The notes under the pieces were generated by a model. That model had not been told where the DNA came from, did no database searches, and saw only the letters and a list, made by a program, of their open reading frames with translations. Source: CBCXVS01 sp965178525 (GTDB taxonomy: Bacteria; Tectomicrobia; Entotheonellia; Entotheonellales; Entotheonellaceae). From it: a stretch of 11,310 bases of DNA. A program made the position numbers and the translations under genes. Shown here one piece after another: positions 6,946-11,310 of the stretch. The stretch lies in contig CBCXVS010000258.1 in the NCBI GenBank assembly GCA_965178525.1, positions 1-11,310 on the forward strand, read 5' to 3'. The stretch's first letter is position 1; the number at the start of each line of letters is the position of its first letter.

Positions 6946-8316
6946 TTAGAGGTCGCGTTTGTCGAGGATACGGAAAATCGTATCACGCACATGCGTATAA
7001 TCCGCTGGCAAATCAACGGGCAGATTGACATGCTGGGACGTCACATCTCGCAGCTGCGATTCGTGGTATTGGATCTTAAACTCCGGGAATTTAAGGCCGT
7101 TGGCGGTAGAGATGACCACAACACGATCCTGCGCCCCGATGATACCGCGTTTCGCCAGCTTGAAGAGCACGGCCAACGCCACACCGGTGTGCGGGCAGTT
7201 GAATAAACCGGTACGGTCGGCACGGACGGCGGCATTGGCCAGCTCATCCTCATTTGCCTGCTCCACGACACCATCAAAGGTCTGCAACGTGGCGATGGCT
7301 TTCTGCACGCTGACGGGGTTGCCGATCTGAATGGCGCTGGCCAGTGTGGGCTGCGCCGGCACGGGATGAAATTCCTGAAAACCGTTGAGGGAACTCAAAT
7401 ACAATGGATTGGCGCGTTCGGCCTGCGCACAGGCAATGCGGGGCAGCTTGTCGATCATGCCCAGTTCCCGCATCAGCAGGAAGCCTTTCCCAAGCGCACT
7501 GACATTGCCGAGATTGCCGCCGGGAATGATAATCCAATCCGGCACCTCCCAATCAAACTGCTGTATCAGCTCGATGCTGATCGTCTTCTGGCCCTCAACG
7601 CGCAGAGAATTCATCGAGTTGGCCAGGTAAATATTGTGGTGCGCACAGATTTCCTGCACCAATGCCATACACCCGTCGAAATCGGTATCCAAGGAAAGCG
7701 TCAGCGCGCCGTGGGCGATCGGTTGGATCAGCTGGGCCATCGAGATCTTGTTTTTGGGCAAAAACACGATGGCCTGCATCCCCGCCACCGCACAATAGGC
7801 CGCCAGCGAGGCGGAGGTATCGCCGGTGGAGGCGCAGGCCACAGCCGGAATCGCCTGGCCCTCGGCCATCATCTGGCGCACCATCGAGACCAGAACGGTC
7901 ATCCCCAGGTCTTTGAACGAGCCGGTGTGGCTGTTGCCGCACTGCTTGATCCAGAGCTCCGGCACCCCGATCGCCTGGCCGAGCCGCTCCGCCCAAAACA
8001 GGTTGCTGCCGCCCTCAAACGTCGAGACGACATTGTGATCCTCCACCTCCGGACAAACCATCTCGCGCTTGCCCCAGACGGAACTGCCATAGGGCCATTC
8101 GGTGCGCAGATAGCGCTGGTCGAAGAGGTCCTGCCAGTAATCCGGAGGATGCTGACGTAAACGCTCAAGATCATGCTGAACTTCCAAAAGATTCCCGCAC
8201 GTGGGACAGCGATAGATCACGTCCTTCAGACGATACTGTCCCGGACATCCGTCAATACACTGAAACCAGGCGCGATACCCCGTGGCGGAGGTGACCTCAG
8301 AGCCGGCTGCTTGCAT
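6946..8316 (-). CDS. thrC: Threonine synthase
   Basis: A 456-residue PLP enzyme (fold type II) converting O-phosphohomoserine to threonine and phosphate, the last step of threonine synthesis, in the cytoplasm. The N-terminus holds a Zn-ribbon with Cys20, Cys24, Cys37 and Cys40 (CIDGC, CPTC). SHTGSFKDLGM contains the PLP-binding lysine at 135, STGDTSASLAAY follows at 164-175 as cofactor-phosphate and substrate contacts, and GGNLGN lies further on. The start at 8316 is preferred to an in-frame ATG seven codons upstream (8337) because AAAGGA lies 6 nt before it and the 8337 ATG has no ribosome site. The gene has its own promoter. Its TAA stop (6948-6946) is the reverse of a GTTA beside the cassette's trailing hairpin, and it converges with the toxin gene. 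The reading frame is intact, unlike the genes upstream of it on the same strand. Confidence 0.93.
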   Translation of the reverse strand: MQAAGSEVTSATGYRAWFQCIDGCPGQYRLKDVIYRCPTCGNLLEVQHDLERLRQHPPDYWQDLFDQRYLRTEWPYGSSVWGKREMVCPEVEDHNVVSTFEGGSNLFWAERLGQAIGVPELWIKQCGNSHTGSFKDLGMTVLVSMVRQMMAEGQAIPAVACASTGDTSASLAAYCAVAGMQAIVFLPKNKISMAQLIQPIAHGALTLSLDTDFDGCMALVQEICAHHNIYLANSMNSLRVEGQKTISIELIQQFDWEVPDWIIIPGGNLGNVSALGKGFLLMRELGMIDKLPRIACAQAERANPLYLSSLNGFQEFHPVPAQPTLASAIQIGNPVSVQKAIATLQTFDGVVEQANEDELANAAVRADRTGLFNCPHTGVALAVLFKLAKRGIIGAQDRVVVISTANGLKFPEFKIQYHESQLRDVTSQHVNLPVDLPADYTHVRDTIFRILDKRDL

Positions 8317-8322
8317 GGCAAT

Positions 8323-8328
8323 TCCTTT
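8323..8328 (-). promoter_or_regulatory. Shine-Dalgarno AAAGGA of threonine synthase
   Basis: AAAGGA on the minus strand lies 6 nt before ATG 8316 and fixes this start over the ATG at 8337, which would have a leader of only about 14 nt and no ribosome site. Confidence 0.7.
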
Positions 8329-8357
8329 GCGTGACATACACGTAACCCTGGGCCGAG

Positions 8358-8386
8358 ATTATACGAAAACGCCCGTTACGTCTCAA
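8358..8386 (-). promoter_or_regulatory. Sigma70-type promoter of threonine synthase
   Basis: On the minus strand, -35 TTGAGA (8381-8386), a 17 bp spacer, and a perfect -10 TATAAT (8358-8363). Transcription would begin near 8351 with a leader of about 35 nt to ATG 8316. It shows that threonine synthase does not rely on the decayed operon upstream. Confidence 0.75.
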
Positions 8387-8440
8387 CTGTTTGCCGCATT
8401 GGCACGATCGTGGCCTATCACAACCCCTTCAGGCGAGGCG

Positions 8441-8918
8441 TTAGATTTTTTCATGGATCATGTCGAGCAGACCGAGCTGATGCAATTGACCGGCAAGATT
8501 GGCCGGCGCTCCTGGGGGTGGTGCGGCGACGAGAACGGCAAGCAACCAAATGAGTTCGTCTGCCTGCTTTAGCAAGATGTCATCAGGCGGATCAAGGCGT
8601 TTCAGCGTCAGGTCCAAATCGGCGATCACATCATCCACCATGCTCCGGATCTTCGTCGACGTGGCCCTTGGGGCGAAAATGCTCGACGTCACCACGGTCG
8701 TTACGAGGGAGCGAACAGCCACAGTAGGCGCATATCTTGCCCTGTTGGGCATATAATGCTCCCCTGACATCGGCTTTGTTCCAGTGCGCAGGAAACAACA
8801 GGTTGGCGGCTGGATCGACTTTACACAGCTCCAGATACGCTTTGGCCTTCTTCCAACCGCTACCTTGGTCGGAAAACAAAGTGGGAATCCTAGCGGTCGT
8901 TTTCCTGAGCGCTCTCAC
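8441..8918 (-). pseudogene. PtuB-like (Septu) HNH nuclease, internally deleted
   Basis: The N-terminal 95 codons (8918-8631) encode the start of a TIGR02646/PtuB-like HNH endonuclease: a helical lead, then CAYC (Cys63, Cys66) and DVEHFRPKG with the first HNH His at 80. Family members continue with a WW-type strand, Asn and a second Cys pair (C..CN..KG). Here the frame hits TGA straight after EDPEHGG. A different minus-strand frame from 8641 to 8441 then encodes 66 residues (starting VDDVIADLDLTLKRLDPPDD after an ATG, ending GLLDMIHEK) that look like the family's C-terminal tail. The middle, with the rest of the active site, is gone and the junction is out of frame. The GTG start overlaps the ATPase stop as GTGA. 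In Septu this nuclease cuts nucleic acid under control of the ATPase; this copy should be inactive. Confidence 0.65.
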
Positions 8919-10546
8919 GGTGACAAGTTCTGAATGCGGGCCAGTCGACTCTTGAAATCCTCAACCGCCTCTCTGGCTTCATGTTCATTCACGTCGGGTG
9001 ATGATCGCATGATCTGAGCGACCTCAGCTCTTGTAGCTCTTCCATGTTGGCCTGCCGACTCAGCACCTGCTCCATCGCCGCACTTGAGGGTGGCGTACCC
9101 ATCAACCAGCGATAGAGCTCGTTGAGAGAGAAGCCCATAATCTGACGGTCCAATCGTCTGAGACCATCCGGTTCCGTGCGGTCCAAGACCACGATCTCTC
9201 GGCTATCAAAGCTGAATAGCACCAGGGGCGAGTGGCTGGTCACCACCCATTGTATGCGGGGTAGAGCAGCCCGCAAACGTGGGACGAATTCTCTTTGGAG
9301 CGAGGTGTGGAGATGCAGCGCGATTTCATCGATCAGGACGATACCTTCAATCCCTGAGGGATCGCCACTTTTGGCCGTGTCGGGAAACTTTTCGACCCAA
9401 GCCGCGCAGAATCGGCCATCCACGCCAGGGATGACCGGAAGCCATCCGGTAGGTCAATCGCTTCGAGCGGCTCGTTTTCGACGCGAAAGACGAGCCGCCC
9501 TCGGTGCATGACGGGAACGAGATCATCCCTGAACACACGTTCAACCAAGCTGGCAAGGAGTTGCTTGACGCTTCTGTTCCCCCGCCCCGATTCGAGCAGC
9601 ACATTCGCAGACGCGAGTTGTGTCAAGGGATCAAACACGGTCATGAGGCGCCGCAATTCCGGACTGAGATGATCGTTGCGGGTATCGAGATAGGCGGACA
9701 GGTTGCGGGTGGCCCCGTAGGCCACACGCAGCTTTGAGCGCATGCTGCGCCAGAAGTCCAGTATAGCCGCCGGTTGGTCTCTCACCGCGTCACTCCCATG
9801 CCGTCCGGTTTCGCCTATTCGGAGTTCGACATATCGCCGGTCGCGGCCTTCACGAAGCCAGAGCCGTAACTCGGCATCGTAGGTCTTGCTGCCTTCCTTC
9901 CGCCGCATGCGGTCGAGACGCTCGCCACCGAGTTCTCTGATCACGGGTTGACCCAAGAGGGCCAGACAAAGCGCCTCCAGGACAGAAGATTTTCCCGCCC
10001 CATTGAGGCCGACGACACAGGTCCACTTGCCTGGCAATGCGGAGTGCTGGTCAAATGGTACCAGCAGGTTGTTGAAGCATCTGAAGTTCCGCATTTCCAG
10101 GTATTCCAAAACCAACGGAGGGTCAGACAAGATGGCTCCGGACTCAGGTAGGGTGTATAGTTTGCGAGACTCGCGACGGAGAGACGGGAGGTCGACAAGA
10201 AAACGGTCGCCTTCGGTCAGATCGTAGGCGTAGTGGGTCTCAGCTCTGAAGCGGTCGGCTTTCGCGCTGAGCGCACGAGGCCACACCTGCAGCGTCGTCC
10301 TCGCCTCGGCGAACGTGAGTATTGCGAAGGGCGTCCGGAAAACGCAAGGTTTCCGGTGATAAACAGTGCATGCCATGGCCCGAGCTGATCATACAGGAAG
10401 CGGAGGTCCTCGTATAGAGCGTGTTTGGCCTGCTCATCCCCCGATCTCGACCGATCGCTAAACCGGAAGTTGCTGAAATGGAGCCAAGAGAATCGGCCGC
10501 CACTTTGGTTGTTCGTGGTGATGGGCGGGACACTCATAAAATGCAC
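8915..10546 (-). pseudogene. Metallophosphoesterase-ATPase fusion (PtuA-like), frameshifted
   Basis: One gene is spread over four frame segments. Segment 1 (10546 to about 10319; ATG at 10537, GTG at 10546) is the start of a calcineurin-like phosphoesterase: FSWLHFSNFRF and LFITGNLAFSGRPSQY match WLHLSDLHF and TGDLAFSG, but three metal ligands are changed (D to N, H to R, D to N). Segment 2 (about 10313-9413) continues past a large apparent deletion with a late phosphoesterase-like stretch, then the ATPase: Walker A GLNGAGKSS (9984-10010) and signature-like LPDGFRSSLAWMAD. A lost T at 9409-9413 shifts to segment 3, with CAAWVEKFPD, Walker B IVLIDEI (LIDE 9325-9336) and the switch His in VVTSHSP. 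A further one-base loss near 9020-9030 leads to segment 4 (EVAQIMRSSPDVNE to LARIQNLSP), ending TGA 8915-8917. All shifts are net -1. The ATPase resembles AAA_21/PtuA proteins paired with HNH nucleases. Confidence 0.65.
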
Positions 10547-10734
10547 TCAGGAAAGCCGGGCCGCGCTGGCACGCGTTGCCGACGGCGAGTTGTTGTGATC
10601 CGGCCAATTGGTGGCGAAACAGGTGTTTTGGGACATTATACGGCCAAATTCCCGCCTCATCTACCTGAACGGAATTCCCCCGAAAAAGACCGCATACGGC
10701 TGGCTCCTTGCTTGCTATGGCCGAGGTCGGATTT

Positions 10735-10749
10735 TTGATAGATTATCAA
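10735..10749. repeat. Inverted repeat TTGATA-GAT-TATCAA
   Basis: A perfect 6 bp inverted repeat with a 3 nt centre. It follows CCGA-GG-TCGG and a short T-run (10721-10735) and marks the switch into AT-rich DNA. It could be an operator half-site pair or part of a weak terminator. No function is assigned. Confidence 0.35.
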
Positions 10750-10779
10750 TTTGTTACTATTAAATTCCCCTTATGCAAC

Positions 10780-10850
10780 CAAAGCTGTGCCTAATTAGTT
10801 AATTAATGGCCTGATATCAAAGAATATGAAGGCTATCGCAAAGCTGTGCC
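10780..10850 (+). repeat. Direct repeat CAAAGCTGTGCC, two copies
   Basis: Identical 12-mers at 10780-10791 and 10839-10850, 59 bp apart start to start, in the AT-rich stretch upstream of the transposase gene. They could be protein-binding iterons, duplications left by an earlier insertion, or chance. The longer flanks are not duplicated. Confidence 0.5.
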
Positions 10851-10968
10851 ACATAAATAATCATAACCTAGGGGTCGATGGCCGGCTAAAGGGCTATTCA
10901 ATAGGGTTGTTCCCTAATTGCAAATGAGGTAAGTTGTCCTCCCAAAAAGCAATGGAGGAGGCTCACCG

Positions 10969-11310
10969 ATGGGATTGGTTATCCGAGATGATCGTCAGCT
11001 GAAAGCGTTAACTGGCGTGTCTCAGGCGAAATTTGACTTCTTGCTGATCGCCTTCCGCTACCTCTATCAGGAACGCCAACAACAACGCTATGAAGACGGG
11101 GTCAAAGCGGGCGAGCGAAGCCGAAAACCGGGGGCGGGTACCAAAGGCAAATTGCCCACTATGGCCGAGAAGCTCCTGTTCGTCCTGTACTACTATAAGA
11201 CCTATCCCCCGTTTGATGTGCTGGGTGCGCAGTTTGATATGATCCGTTCCAAGGCGAATGAAAACCTCCATAAGCTTTCCCCGATCCTTTATGATACGTT
11301 GGTGCGATTG
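10969..11310 (+). CDS. IS5-like transposase, 5' part (runs off window)
   Basis: An open frame of 114 codons from ATG 10969 to the end of the window without a stop. The start MGLVIRDDRQLKALTG, a basic linker (ERSRKPGAGTKGKLPT) and KLLFVLYYYKTYPPFDVLGAQFD followed by RSKANENLHKL match the N-terminal helix-turn-helix of IS5-group DDE_Tnp_4 transposases (HTH_Tnp_4). In the family this domain binds the terminal repeats, and the DDE catalytic domain follows downstream, outside the window. GGAGGAGG (10954-10961) sits 7 nt before the ATG, a strong ribosome site. Whether the element is intact cannot be judged. It lies upstream of, and divergent from, the decayed operon and may have helped its loss of function by separating it from a promoter. 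Confidence 0.82.
   Translation, partial: MGLVIRDDRQLKALTGVSQAKFDFLLIAFRYLYQERQQQRYEDGVKAGERSRKPGAGTKGKLPTMAEKLLFVLYYYKTYPPFDVLGAQFDMIRSKANENLHKLSPILYDTLVRL

Larger units (their letters stand above)
10547..10968. other. Intergenic region between decayed operon and IS
   Basis: This stretch of about 420 bp holds no gene I can support. 10609-10772 (plus) is an open stretch, including WDIIRPNSRLIYLNG and PPKKTAYGWLLACYGRG, that might be a transposase or other relic but is not recognised. 10740-10930 is clearly AT-rich compared with its flanks and holds the 12 bp direct repeat and the small inverted repeat listed separately. The left end of the insertion sequence must lie in its right part, but its terminal inverted repeat cannot be fixed without the other end. 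Confidence 0.5.

Noticed and set aside
7366..8160. A 264-codon plus-strand open frame opposite threonine synthase
   Set aside because: It is Arg/His-rich antisense of a clearly conserved enzyme, with no motifs of its own.
8440..8446. GTTAGAT, a perfect integron core-site match, as a second cassette boundary around threonine synthase
   Set aside because: No pairing L boxes or R'' could be found, the gene would be in the wrong orientation, and a 5-mer such as GTTAG is expected by chance about ten times per strand in this window.
8282..8572. A 96-codon plus-strand frame across the threonine synthase promoter
   Set aside because: It overlaps the threonine synthase start, its promoter and the HNH tail on the other strand, and shows no recognisable domain.
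8989..9423. A separate small ATPase-like gene starting at GTG 9423
   Set aside because: It contains only Walker B and the switch region, begins mid-domain, and continues the upstream frame if one base is restored. It is better read as part of one broken gene.
10721..10735. CCGAGGTCGG plus T-run as an intrinsic terminator
   Set aside because: The stem is only 4 bp and no supported plus-strand gene ends here.

Overview
The window looks like chromosomal DNA of a moderately GC-rich, probably Gram-negative environmental bacterium. A Zn-ribbon threonine synthase, a DHA2-type MFS exporter, a secreted repeat protein and a molybdopterin hydroxylase subunit fit many such lineages. Nothing here fixes the taxonomy, and several pieces look horizontally acquired or decayed.

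Layout, left to right. (1) 56-3522, minus strand: a secreted protein with a beta-sandwich-like N-terminal part, an SdrD-type B domain and three 57-residue C-terminal repeats, downstream of an EmrB/QacA-like 14-TM exporter. (2) 3523-3689: a divergent promoter region with a plus-strand sigma70-type promoter (TTGACA-17-TACACT) and a TGTCAA-AA-TTGACA palindrome over its -35 box. (3) 3690-5999, plus strand: an orphan xanthine dehydrogenase-family Mo-binding subunit, without FeS or FAD partner genes beside it. (4) 6052-6850: what reads as a complete integron gene cassette carrying an antitoxin/RelE-like toxin pair and ending in a textbook attC site. The last 28 codons of the toxin ORF lie inside the attC. 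No integrase is in the window. (5) 6946-8316, minus strand: threonine synthase, with a clear TTGAGA-17-TATAAT promoter and its own Shine-Dalgarno site. (6) 8441-10546, minus strand: a broken two-gene defence-like operon. The upstream gene joins a metallophosphoesterase remnant to a PtuA-like ABC/AAA ATPase. The downstream gene is a PtuB-like (Septu) HNH nuclease and overlapped the ATPase stop by GTGA. Both appear to carry internal deletions at frame-breaking junctions, and the ATPase has two further one-base frameshifts. (7) 10547-10968: about 420 bp of partly AT-rich DNA without a convincing gene. (8) 10969-11310, plus strand: the 5' part of an IS5-like transposase, cut by the window end.

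The most notable points are the MPE-ATPase + HNH architecture, whose intact relatives would be a Septu-like anti-phage system with an extra phosphoesterase module, and the toxin-antitoxin integron cassette. The threonine synthase sits between these two accessory segments. No CRISPR array, tRNA or rRNA was seen.
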